DNA of 64,000 nt from Clytia hemisphaerica (taxonomy: Eukaryota > Cnidaria > Hydrozoa > Leptothecata > Clytiidae), in contig CACVBU010001192.1 in NCBI GenBank assembly GCA_902728285.1, positions 406,582 to 470,581 of the forward strand. The letters are read 5' to 3'. The stretch's first letter is position 1, and each line of letters opens with the position of its first letter. The position numbers were made by a program, and so were the translations under genes. The notes below the pieces were generated by a model. That model was not told where the DNA came from. It made no database searches and was given only the letters and a program-made list of their open reading frames with translations. Shown in pieces: positions 43,291 through 54,311 of this stretch.

Positions 43291-44843
43291 AAATGAAAGA
43301 AATTCTACAGTTGATAGCTACTATTTGTTGTACTCGTTATACAAAACATACTTATATTCTTTCATTCTGTTTTTCCAAAAAAAAATCGAATATTTGGGAT
43401 GGAGGATATAACATTTTTTGGGAATTTACCCACCAAAAAGTGTGACTTTCCAGATATCCCCAGATATCCCCAGATATCAGGACTAGCCCCTGGACTAGCC
43501 TCAGTTGAACTCCGGACATTCAAAATCACCCCCAAACAGAGCAAATTTACCCCCGGGACAAGGCAAATTGTGTGAATTTTTCACCACCCCGGACAATATA
43601 TTCTCCACCCCCATGCACCAACATTTTCTGAAAGGGCCCATTGCACCAACAGAATACAGTCCGAATATACATAGTGACCGATCTCGAAAAAATGCATAAA
43701 TGATAAACATTTTCTGATTTTATCTAAAAATGTTTTGAAAAAGGCTAGTGAAAGCTTCGCATAATAGGCTTTTTCAGAAATTATTATTGTTATTATGAGG
43801 GAAGAACGATTGCCTCGTTTTGAAAGCAATACTAAATTGATCAAATCTCTTGAGTGTTTAAAGTGTTACTTTTAAATAAGAATTTATTTATGAAAAGAGG
43901 AATAAGAGAGCTCTAAGGAAAATCTGGAGCAATTAAAACGAGAATTGCATTCGCTGAGTATTAATTGAGATCAATATCAAAGGTCGTGTTCAGATCTGAA
44001 AGTTTAAGTTTAAGGTTTAAGTAGTACTTTGTTGATATGGGAATTCAATTATAATCACTTTTCTTTTGTCATCATCGATTGGCGATCTCGAGGAATCTTC
44101 TTTCCTAACTTGAAATCATGTCATCTTTTCTCTTGAGATACTTTGAAACAAAAAAGATTTCAGGGAATCACTCTGCAAAATACTAATTCGTGTTCGTTTA
44201 AGCCATTACTGCTAGAGATGCTCCGAGCGTCTCTAAGTCATAAATTTCACGTTCTTTTTTCTTCATTTACAAAAGGAGCATGCTTTTCACTTGCGAATTC
44301 TGATTTCGTCTATTCAGAAAACTGTAACGAAATCGTAAAAACTTTTTTTTTAAACCAGAGGGTGATTCCTTTTTAAACTTTGGTTTAACTAATGAGGAGC
44401 GTGCCGTTAGATACAAAAGGAATATAAAAGAAACATGTAGACCTAATTGCTTTAAACCTTGGTCTGAACACGACCAAAGAATCTAAATTTGACCGGAAGT
44501 AATTTTTACTAATTTGTGGGTTATCTGGCGTCGTCAATAGTGGAGGTAAATTTTATTTCCTGAATAAGATCCCAGTCTTTGCATCACGGAAAGTTTATTT
44601 TACTCCTTCGTAGAGCACTCAACTTGCCACAAAGGGCTCATTTTGCCAAATCGCCATATGACTGTTTTAGTTTGTTTCAAAAATCAGGTGCTGGCAACTG
44701 GCAAAATTCCAAGAGGTTGGCTTCTTTCACAAAATCACTTTGCCAATAATCTAAATACATATCTACATAACTGTTTTAGTGAGCTTCCAACTAAAAAATA
44801 ATTTCCAAAAGGTTGGCCGCCGTTTTTACGCCCTTGAACGCAA
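43291..44843. other. No gene seen
   Basis: Spacer downstream of the SLC16-like gene. 43453-43483 has three copies of CCAGATATCC. C-rich patches (43530-43620) look like transposon debris. The 64-96 residue ORFs show no domain. Confidence 0.45.
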
Positions 44844-47800
44844 TCATACATTTGTAACAAACCATAAATTTTCAGTCTCTGTATTTTTCACGGGTTCTTT
44901 AACTTCATCTTGTATATTTGTAATCAGGAAACTGTTCTTTTGTGCAAGATCTTGGTTATGCCACATACGAGTAAAGTTGATAAGAATGGAACCGATCACG
45001 AAAAGTGAACCAGCTAATACAAACATAAACTGTGGTTGCAGCAGTTTTGAATCGTTCATCATTCCTACAAAATGAGAAAAAGTTATTATAAGGCGCCTCA
45101 TAAACGCCGCCCAAACCCATTTTTTCAAACGCCTCGGACCCTATTGGGACCCCCTCTGTTTACTAATTTTTGAAAATATTTTCAGCTGTCTAAGAGTCGA
45201 GTCCCTCATTTTGCTATAAATAGCCTGGTCTTACTATATAATTTCTTTATTTAAGGTCATTTTACAAAACAATTTCAAAACCCCCGAACAATAAGTTTTC
45301 CCCTGTTTATTCGAATTTGGAGATTTTTCCATTTTGATATAATTCAAGCTAATATGCTGTTTTGTGCTCATTGAAAAGGTTTTTATGAGTGAGCCTTGAT
45401 AATAATACTTTGAGTAATAGAGAGTAAGTTGCATTTAAAAATCTTACCGATAATGGGTGGTCCAACAGCAATAGGAATCCCAATACTGGTCAACATGATA
45501 CCATAGCCTTGTGCGAAATCTCTGGCACCAACGATATCCAAAGTCACCAAACTGAGTAACCCAATGAAAGATCCATCCAAGAAACCATAAGCTATGACGT
45601 AAGATACCAACGACCAGTGTGAAGTTGCAAAGTATGTTAAAATACTGACCACTCCACTTAAGAACATTGAGAATTGATAAACTATGATGAGATGTTCACG
45701 GACACAGGATATGATTTTCCCATACACCATACGACCAATAATGTTACTTATGGACCAAATTGATATCAGAAAGCTGGCATTGGTTGGTGAGATTTGTAGA
45801 TTGTGAGTTGCATAGTTTACCTGTTGAATGAAGAGCATGGTAAATGAAAAATTATTTTACCAAGTTTTTATAGCACAGTCGACGCTCTCTAATTCGACGT
45901 TCTACTTTTCGATACGCTCAATTATTCGATAATATTGAAAGTCACTGCCAACAATAAACTCTTATAAACGACGCTCTACTATTCGATACGCTTACTTTTT
46001 CGATAAGAATCCAATTTCCCTTGGAAATTGAATTAGAGAGCGTCAACTGTATTTGTATTGAAATAGAACTACAATACAATGCATTGCAATGCCTGAAGAT
46101 TGCGCCCATTATAAGTGAGTTCTTTATTTCTCAATTTTTCTCAATCTCAATTCAGATTTTCCAAATAGTACGTCAAGTTAAGTTACGTAACGTCCAGTTG
46201 AACTGATAGTTGATGATATTCACCATATCACTGTCTCCCACGAACCCAACAGCTGATTGGTTGAAAGTGACGTATTGACTGATTTTACGTCACTTACAAC
46301 CAATCTGCTAATGAATAGCTTATGTAGATTTGCACTTTCTGCACTAATAGACGATATCGGATTTAGATAAATGCAATGCATTCTGGTTTCTAGGGACTCT
46401 CAAAGGAATTATAATCTATTATAATTGATCTATTATGAATTCCTTTGAGAGCCCCTAGAAACCAGAATGCATTGCATTTATCTAAATCCGATATCGTCTA
46501 TTACCGATGATTCCTTTCGACCATAAAATGACCTTTTTTCTTGGCATATCGAGGATTAGACTACATGGTCCAGTGAGAAATATCTTATGTCAAACAAGAT
46601 AGACTAGTTAGAGGACAAAATGAAAGATGAAGAAAGCAATACAGAGCTGTTAATGAAGGCCAAAACCCCGGGGGGGGGGGGGTACTAGGGTTTGCGAGCT
46701 GACGGGGGGGGTGCCGCCCGACTTTCGAACTTTGGATCCTTACCGGGACTAAAAAAGAGAAAACCAAGGAAAATTTTGTGAATTTTACGACCCTTAGCGG
46801 GACTAATTTGACCAATTTTGACCAAATTTCGATCTTTCAGGGGGTAAAAAGTTGAAATTTTCCTATTTTTCCGACCCTTAGCGGGACTAAAAAAAGGTAC
46901 CCTTAAGGGCTGCACATACCGTACCCTCCATTTGCCTAAGTACCCCCCCCCCTGAGGCCAAAACCTACCTTTCCAAAAGAAAAGGTTTAACAACTGAACC
47001 CAAAACTAGCAAATCAATCTAAAGAAAAAATATATTCGACAAAATAATAGTAAAAATCATTGATGGAAATAGTTCAAAACTTACCAGATGGATAATTGGA
47101 ATATAGTAAGCAAAGTTGGTCAACATCATTGCTATCAAAAATACCACGTATTTCTTACTACGAAACAAAGTCCAATTCACCGTAAAATTATCTTTAAAGT
47201 CATGTTCAGAATCTGTAATATGACTCTCATCTGTTAAACACTCACTAGCATGGTCTTTCAGTTTGGTATCAGTCGAGCTTTCGTTTGTGGTTTTTGAGAA
47301 GGGTTTAAAACACAGTGCACATAGACCTGCGATTGTTAGATAGGCTATACCACACATTCTGATCGCACGCCGAAGTCCGTTGACTATTATAATATGTTGT
47401 ATCAAAGGACACATCACAACAGCTCCCAATGCAGAACTGGCAACAGCAAGGCCAGTAGTGACCGCCTGATACTTTTTAAACCACCTTCCGATCATGACAA
47501 GACACGGTGTGTATAACAAACTTGTCCCAACTCCGAAGAAAACACCATAAACGAAATATAAGGCAAAGAAATCTTGTACGATTGAAGTTAAGATGAGGCC
47601 TGTTCCACTAAGGATTGCACCTAGCATCAGGGTAGTAGAAACACTTGTGACGTCACAACATTTTATAGCGAGCGTTGATGATAAGAACAGCAAACCACTT
47701 GATAATGATCCAACCCAAGCTGTAAATAGAAAGAAAAATTACATTGCCTATAATAATACTTGTTAACTCAGGGGGGGGTCAGTGTACCAGAAGGTGGCAT

Positions 47801-49028
47801 GTATCCTGGGGTGGGTGGGTGTTTGAGAAAAAAATTTGTCATGTACTACCTGTGTACTATAATTGGGGTGTTGGGTCCAAAATCGATTTTGATTTTTACT
47901 ACATGTGTACCAAAATAGGGGTGTTGGGTCCAAAATTGAATTTGATTTTTACTACCTGTGTACCAAAATAGGGGTGTTGGGTCCAAAATCGATTTTGATT
48001 TTTACTACCTGTGTACCAAAAAAGGGGTGTTGGGTCCAAAATCGATTTTGATTTTTACTACCTGTGCACCAAAATAGGGGTGTTGGGTCCAAAATCGATG
48101 TTAACAGTGTGGAAACAAAAAGGTTAAGAAATTATCTGCTAAAATAGAAATGTAAAGTTGTACTATTATAAATTGATCAAGCCAAGTTTGTCCAAGATCA
48201 TTCTTCCAAACTTCTTGGAATAAATTGAAATCCTACCAGATCCCACTGAAATGAAGGTTTATCGAGTCAATGTAAACATTCGAACATTTGAATTCAAACA
48301 TTCAACATTCGTACATTAGAGGTGCCAACTCTCACGCATTGGGTGTGAGACTCATGTATTTCTACATGGTCTCACATAATTTTTGAAAAGTTTGATTTCT
48401 CACCCATTTTGGATTTTTGAGAAAAATTTTCCTGTTTTTCCGATTTTTGGAAAAAAGTTTTCCCAATTTCCCAATTTTTGGAAAAATGTTTACCCGATTT
48501 TCCGATTTTCGAAAAAAAGTTTCTCTATTTTTCAGATTTTTCAAGGTAGTACCCGGTAGTAAATGGGGGGTATGGGGTGGTTTTGGTTTTTTACCAGGTA
48601 CTACCTGGGTAGTAAATAGGGGGTATGGGGTGGTTTTGGGATTTTTCCATGTAGTATGGTGTACTTCAGGGGTGGGTGGGTGTCAAGTTTTGAAAAATAC
48701 CTTGTAGTACACATACATGCCGCCTTCTAGTACACTGACCCCCCCCTGGTTAACTTCCACTGTTTAAGAAAACCTGAAGCTTCGTTCAAATCTTTATAAT
48801 TTCACAAAGCGAATTTCACTAACCTGTTTGTCCTTCACCTCTTTTGAATTCTTTCAACAAATTTGGGTACAATATACCATAGGTGTAATGTACACCGAAA
48901 ACCATGAACATAAGAACACAACTAGCAAAAAACATGACCCAACACCATCCTTTGTCTGGTATCAACTTCTTATCATTGATAAAATAATCTTTCCATTCCT
49001 TCAATTTGGCACTCATTTTTCTTATCAT
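44844..49028 (-). CDS. Monocarboxylate transporter-like protein (SLC16/MFS)
   Basis: Four minus-strand exons in phase: 49028-48824, 47719-47085, 45820-45448, 45064-44844, giving 477 residues, normal for the family. The MCT entry motif before helix 1 is present as PDKGWCWVMFFASCV (usually D-G-[GS]-W-G-W, so Lys and Cys are unusual). The junction reads GQTAWVGSLSSGLLFLS. The second signature around the loop 4-5 is RWFKKYQAVTTGLAVASSALG. A long polar loop (SKTTNESSTDTKLKDHASE) separates the two six-helix halves, and the C-terminal tail is acidic. Family members carry monocarboxylates, thyroid hormone or amino acids with or without protons; the substrate here cannot be told. An acceptor-like TTTCTTTCAG ending at 49068 suggests a 5' UTR intron, so I start at 49028 rather than at the in-frame ATG at 49097. 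Confidence 0.88.
45875..46050. mobile_element. Pogo-like MITE in intron 2 of the transporter
   Basis: ACAGTCGACGCTCTCTAATTCGA on the left is mirrored by GAATTAGAGAGCGTCAACTGT on the right. GATACGCT words repeat inside. Same family as 42783-42998. Confidence 0.6.
46217..46320. mobile_element. Partial copy of the 155-bp palindromic MITE
   Basis: It has the central palindrome of the family (CAGCTGATTGGTTGAAAGTG facing TTACGTCACTTACAACCAAT) but has lost much of the right end. Full copies lie at 50947-51100 and 63097-63252. Confidence 0.65.
46345..46503. repeat. 159-bp near-perfect hairpin
   Basis: Two 66-base arms with one mismatch (GGGACTCTC against GGGGCTCTC) and a loop of about 27 bases rich in TATTATAAT. 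The arms begin TAATAGACGATATCGGATTT. It lies directly next to the partial MITE in intron 2 of the transporter. Near-identity of the arms implies recent formation or repair by gene conversion. Confidence 0.9.
46667..46955. mobile_element. 289-bp MITE with G-run ends, copy 1
   Basis: It starts with CCC and a long G run then TACTAGGG; it ends AAGTACCCCCCCCCCTGA. The target duplication is GGCCAAAAC on both sides (46658-46666, 46956-46964). The interior repeats GACCCTTAGCGGGACT. A relative is at 59418-59734. It lies in intron 2 of the transporter. Confidence 0.8.
47769..48748. mobile_element. 980-bp TIR element filling intron 1 of the transporter
   Basis: The ends are CAGGGGGGGGTCAGTGTACC and its complement; similarity between the arms continues for about 40 bp. 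A 7-bp direct repeat GTTAACT flanks it (47762-47768, 48749-48755). Inside are a 53-bp tandem repeat and a ~50-bp TTTTCCGATTTTTGGAAAAA repeat. The CAGGGG start resembles hAT ends, though a 7-bp duplication is one short. Confidence 0.8.
47835..48100 (+). repeat. 53-bp tandem repeat (5 copies)
   Basis: GGGGTGTTGGGTCCAAAATC recurs at 47865, 47918, 47971, 48024 and 48077, an exact 53-bp period. The units carry TACTACCTGTGTACC and lie inside the 980-bp element. Confidence 0.9.
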
Positions 49029-49236
49029 TTTTAACCTTTTTGATTTTTCAGGGTACAAAATATGCTGCTGAAAGAAAGATGAAGAAAAAGTCACCATCAG
49101 TTGCCAACGGATCCCTGGTATGTAAAGTTAATTTGAATTTTTTTTAAATGAACACCTAAGTTTTGGCTGGGGCTGGATGTGCTTATTTTCTTCATATTCT
49201 TAAATACATTCTTAATTTTCTATATAAACTCACCCT

Positions 49237-49486
49237 TGTCCGGCTAGCTCAGTCGGTAGAGAATTCGCCTTACAATCCAAAGGTTGTGGGTTCGATCCCC
49301 GGTCGACGCCAACTCAGCCGGATGAGTAGCTAAGATTGGGTAATCTGATCTAGGCGGTAAGTTACATGGAGCTGAGAGTAGATGTAGCGCTCCGCCTCAG
49401 CATTCGATCTCCAAGGTATAGCGCAAATAGAAAAGGGGATAGACTACCGGCTCCCCGCTCTGCCGCCAGATAAAAATACTTACTAA
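49237..49486 (+). mobile_element. tRNA-derived SINE
   Basis: Its head resembles a tRNA, with an A box in TAGCTCAGTCGGTAGAG (from 49245) and a B box GGTTCGATCCC (about 49289-49299). A body of about 170 bp and a short AT tail follow. An 11-bp target duplication AAACTCACCCT flanks it (49226-49236, 49487-49497). It lies just upstream of the first coding exon of the transporter, in opposite orientation. It is not a functional tRNA: the acceptor ends do not pair well and the anticodon arm is weak. Confidence 0.88.
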
Positions 49487-49497
49487 AAACTCACCCT

Positions 49498-50730
49498 CTA
49501 ATATTATCTTTCTTTATTAATAGTTCCAGATTCACTACAAATGCAAGGAGCTAATCTGTTGACCGATTAAAGACGCTTACCATGCTTCGTTTCCTACACA
49601 TCAAAATCTGGGATGTAAGTCAGACATTACTTTGGTTCAAGTACTTTGCAGTAGTGCAATTCCTATTACTGCGTTTCAAGTACAGATCTTTTTGCTAGTA
49701 AGACAGATTTTGCACAAATTACCCAACCTCGTCCCCCGTGTACTCCACGTTACTTTGATTCAAGTAATTTGTTTTGCAATCTATGTACTTTGTTTTTATC
49801 GCTGTAGACCAAAGCCCGGATACAAAAATTTGATCTCCCTCTTGCTGGTATGACAGATTTTGCTCAAATTACCCATCAAATCTAGATATGCAACACTGAC
49901 TTGTTGCTGTACGTGCATTCACTTCAGAAACCAGTTTTTAATGATGTTTTTAAACGAGACTATAAACATAACTTTTCATTCCCTACTGGGCAATGTAAAG
50001 AAAGTAAAAGAACTAAATTCTAGATCGCTCAAACCCTTTTATTTAAGCGTTTTAACAACAACTGAAAAAGTTGCATTTACGCTAGCATTTACGCTGGTAA
50101 AAGCTGAATGTGACCGCAAAATAGAAAGCCTGCGTAAAATGTATTTTTGTTTCGTGATGATACACATTCGTATTATAATTTTTCCTGTTAAACAAGCAAT
50201 CAAATTATACCCAAAAGGTTTGGACTGTGACCTCTGCAAGAAACCAAAGTTCATAGAAGAAAAAAATATTAACATTCCAAAAACCACATTTGGTTAAAAT
50301 CAGCTTCATAACTGGTCATTCTAAACCTGTTTGACCAGAATCTGGTTACTTTGATTAATCAAAATCAGTTTTGCGGCTAATTTTGTGTTTCGTATTCATG
50401 CTCCCCCCAGCTCCCCCTCTTATTGTGGTTTTGAAAATCGTGAAATTTTGATGAATTTTTTAATGTTTTTGTCATTACTTTCCGCAGTATATTTTTAATT
50501 TTAGAAAAGTTCATAAATCAATAATTTCATTCATTTAGACCTAAAGGGGTGGGAACATGAACGGTTTTTTGTTGCATCATTTCCCATAACATTAACCCCA
50601 AAAGGTTTTTCGGGTCGTCACAAATTAGATCAAAAAGTACTCCTTTCGAGAAATTCCACATGGTTTGAGTCTCAAATTTCATGCATGATTTTATCAGACT
50701 TCTAACCATACAATATCTAACAAATAATTC
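49498..50730. other. No gene seen
   Basis: Intergenic. The 145-residue ORF at 49860-50297 has no recognised motif and no splice or neighbour support. Confidence 0.45.
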
Positions 50731-50898
50731 ATCAGAATTACACCCCTTTCTCACACTGGGATCCGTTTCCACTTTAAATCTCCAGCCATATTAAAAAAAT
50801 GGGAATATCAATCCCCATCGAGTTTCAATCCGTGATTTTTACCCCCACTGGCTGAAAAAATCCTTCCGGATCTGTGAGAAAGGGGTGTAGAATTCTGA
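50731..50898. mobile_element. ~168-bp MITE with ACACCCCTTTCTCACA arms
   Basis: CAGAATTACACCCCTTTCTC on the left faces GAGAAAGGGGTGTAGAATTCTG on the right; GGATCC and GGATC continue the arms. The target site is not clear. Confidence 0.55.
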
Positions 50899-50946
50899 GC
50901 AAAATTAGATGGAGCCGTAGATAATATTTCTATGAAAAAAATGTGT

Positions 50947-51100
50947 ATTCGTGATATGCATCATTGCAATGTCTTCTGACATTACATCACGGACCCAATA
51001 GCTGATTGGTTGTAAGTGACGTAAAATCAGTCAATACGGCACTTTCAGCCAATCAGCTGTTGGGTCCGCGGAAGTCATTGCAATGGTACATATCATGAAT
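50947..51100. mobile_element. ~155-bp palindromic MITE, copy 2
   Basis: The ends ATTCGTGATATGCATCATTG and CAATGGTACATATCATGAAT are complementary, and the central CAGCTGATTGG/CCAATCAGCTG pair makes almost the whole element one hairpin. It matches 63097-63252. Confidence 0.75.
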
Positions 51101-53238
51101 CTCGTACGTTACTTCATGCCATGGCAATTAAAATATTCAAACTGAACAACAATCTGCTTTCTTACTGCGAAGTTTATTTTCTGGTCTGTACGGTCTCGCA
51201 CACAAAAGACACATGTTTATAAACTATGACTGTTGACGTCATCATCTAATGGTATTAAAAACTATCACTCGTTTAAAGCGTTTAAAGCGCTTAGAATTGA
51301 CCAAGCTTGGTCTGAGAACAAGTCTCAAGTTATGCGAATTTCATGTATGGTTTTAAAAAACTTCCCACCATCAATTTTCAACAAAGTTGTGATTAGAGTA
51401 CATTTTTTCCGCAAACGATAATTTCTTCTTTCAAATTCTTAATTTTTTTTCTGAAACTTTTTATAATTTTTGGGTTATTGTGAGAATATTTGTAATAGGG
51501 CTTGAAACGTCTAGTCTAGACCGAATTTAAAGCTAGACCCAACTTTAGGCTTTCGTTGTCTATTCTAACGGAAGTTTCTGCTAAAATCGCTACTTTCTAC
51601 CACGTTTTAAAGTTTTTGGTAAAATACCCAATTACTCGATTTCTAAACGACGGCATGTACTGCCTAAAAATTGGCTTTCTAAATCGGGCACTTACAGTGC
51701 CGCTCTTGCGCACTAAAAACTTATCCTTTAAGTGCATTTTACCGAACCTTTCTGAACTTTACAGTGTAGTTTGATTTTATGTCTTATTTTGCTAAAGCCA
51801 CCGGAAAATGAGCCTCATACGTCGACACGAACAAATTGAAAAATGAAAAATGGGTGCAAAACTTTAAATTTTTACTTGGTTCTCGAAAAACCAATTTACA
51901 AAATTTACCTAAGAACAAATCAAAATCTGAGAATAATTATTCAGAAACAGTTTGTACGAGAGCTAGAGAACACCTGAAAATTGCAAGGATAATAACAACC
52001 CCAGACAAAGTTAACCAGTTCACCTAAAGGATCGATGAGTGGTAATGTCTGACTTGCCATTTCAAAGTTTCGTACAATTTTATTATATAGTCGCCCAACA
52101 TTTTGTCAAGAATATATTAAAGTCACAACAAGAACAACCTTAGAGTTAAAATACCAGTAAAAGGTTGTTTTCTATCTATCAAAAGGGTATCGATCTGTTA
52201 TTATGTATTTCTGGTGTCATTTGTTTTCAGTTCTTAATCGAGTTAAATTAAACGACCTTTTAAAGTCTTAACGAGATCTGACAAAATTTTTATAACTTCC
52301 CATCACGAAACTTGATTGCCTACTTTGAAGAAAAAAAGTTCTCTTCAAAGCTAATTTTGCCGCTTTAGCTGTGTTTCTGTTTTTTCACAGACTATCAGTA
52401 AAGTTCTTTACGGCCCGCTCGATACGGGGTCAAAGTCGAACTTCTACCGTTTCCTAACTTTATCTCATTGAGTTCCTCGACCTTTACTGATTCTTTTGAA
52501 TTTACTGACTATTTTGAATTCAAAAACTTACAATAAAAATGACAAACAAAGCCGATTATAGTCTCAAATTGTTGGTCATTTTCCACATTATTTTGTTAAA
52601 ATTTCTGGAAATCGTGGCCTTAGAAGGGTTGATTTTCGTGATTTTGGGCCCGTTTTCAAGAAAGTTGGTGTGATAAAGGAGACCTTACTGCTCGTACATA
52701 ACCAGAGGTGCATGTTTATAACCTGGAGTCCTCTCTGTGGAGCTCAGAATAGGCTTAGCTAAGGTTCCAGCATAACACCCTAAGCTTACATCGTACGAAC
52801 GGGTGGTTCTGGAGGACCAAATCTGGTTTGCTGATCAAACTACAGATCTCAGGGGGAGACAACGAGGAAGTTTCTGTGAAACAAGAGATGGGTTTTAAAA
52901 GTGAAATAGACTTTGTATTAGAGCCTAACAAATATTGCATAAGTTATGTAGAGTCAAATAATGTTTCAAGGTTTCAGAGATTAATAAATTAAGGCTCGAA
53001 AAATAATCAAGTATTTTTTCTTTATATTTTCAATAAATATTGTTTGATTTCTCATTTCGCTGTTTTCTCTTCAAAGCTTTATAATTGGATACCCCTGTGA
53101 AAAAAATGATATTAAAAAAGTTGTACTATTTTCCTATCAATTTTTTTTCATAAATTAGACGCATTGTGAAGTGCGTCTGAAGTCAAAACTTGGTAATTCT
53201 GACAATCGAAATAATACTCGGTGAAATTTTATCTTTTG
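51101..53238. other. No gene seen
   Basis: About 2.1 kb of AT-rich intergenic sequence. The short ORFs (61-72 residues) lack domains, repeats or splice support. Confidence 0.45.
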
Positions 53239-53481
53239 CAATACACCTTTTTACGGTTAGCTGCTTCGTATAAAAAGTCACCAAATTTTCGAGTAAACAA
53301 ACCATCTCATTGGCTAAAAGCAAAAACATAAACAAAAAAATGTCCAGAGTAAAGGCACAGAAAGCACATTTTTCTCATACTCATATACTTTTGTTTTTGC
53401 TTTAAGCCAATGGGATAGTTTGTTTACTCGAAATTTTGGTGACTTTTTATACGAAACGGCTAACCGGAAAAAGGTGTATTG
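53239..53481. mobile_element. ~240-bp foldback MITE, copy 2
   Basis: Same family as 25732-25951. Arms of about 95 bp start CAATACACCTTTTTACGGTT and end in AAAAAGGTGTATTG. The loop is longer here (AGTAAAGGCACAGAAAGCAC). Confidence 0.8.
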
Positions 53482-53541
53482 TGTGAATCGTTTATCCTAC
53501 GCTTTTTGATCAATAACAGAAACTTCAATATGTTGATATTT

Positions 53542-53799
53542 CAGTGCCGTAGGAAGCATTTTCATATTGGGGGGGGGGGCTGAAGTTTAGTGACACCGCG
53601 AGGGCCAACCATGGTTTTGCCCGAGGGGTAAAATTTTGAAAATTTGAGCTCTAGATTGCTTAAAAATACACTCAAAACATGCACATAAAGACAATTATGA
53701 CAAATTAAAAAAGAAAACTTTGCATTTTGCAAAATAACAATTTTTGAAAAAATTATTGGGGGGCATAGCCCCCCCCCCCCCCCAATTGCTACGGCACTG
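53542..53799. mobile_element. 258-bp hAT-like MITE, CAGTGCCGTAG ends
   Basis: CAGTGCCGTAGGAAGC on the left and GCTACGGCACTG on the right, followed inwards by G and C runs. CAGTGNCGTAG ends are typical of hAT MITEs. The flanking 8-mers TGATATTT and TATTTAAA do not match, so the duplication is lost. Confidence 0.65.
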
Positions 53800-54149
53800 T
53801 ATTTAAAGTTTCCATTTGGTAGTTTTTCGGTCCCCAACAGAGAAACATTCTCAAAATAGTGTAAAATGGAAAATAATGAATAAATTTATTTCTTTTTTTC
53901 TGTGTACTGAGGATGGCACACTGTTGAAAACCAAGGTTTGTTGTGATCCGAAAAGTCTGCAAAATGAAATCTCAAAAACAACATGAAACTTCTATTATTA
54001 AGAAAATTTCAAACTCACAGTCCTCAAAGGTAAATGAAAAGATAGACTTATTCAAATATTCTTGTGCTCCTGTTAATTTATGAGAAAGTAACAAAGACGA
54101 TAACGTTTTTAATTCTTTGGACCAGCGATTGAAAAGACTATTTGTGGAA

Positions 54150-54265
54150 ATTTTTGGACATTTGTGTACATTTTTTGGACAATTTTTGACATTTTTTGGA
54201 TATTTTTGGACATTTTTTGGACATTTTTTGGACATTTATTGGACATTTGTGGACATTTTTCAAGA
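54150..54265 (+). repeat. TTTTTGGACA short tandem repeat
   Basis: About nine copies of TTTGGACATTTT-like units of 11-14 bp, ending about 50 bp before the start codon of the receptor gene at 54312. On the minus strand it reads as an Asn-Val-Gln-Lys repeat, which is not taken as coding. Confidence 0.8.
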
Positions 54266-54311
54266 AACTTGTTGAATCGTATTATTAGATTCACCAAGAT
54301 CTTTCAACGAA

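Noticed and set aside
49240-49312. Functional tRNA gene
   Set aside because: A and B boxes are present, but the acceptor and anticodon stems are poor, the sequence continues into a SINE body, and target duplications flank the whole unit.
49860-50297. 145-residue ORF as a possible gene
   Set aside because: No recognised domain, no splice sites, no conservation clue, and an overlapping minus-strand frame is nearly as long.
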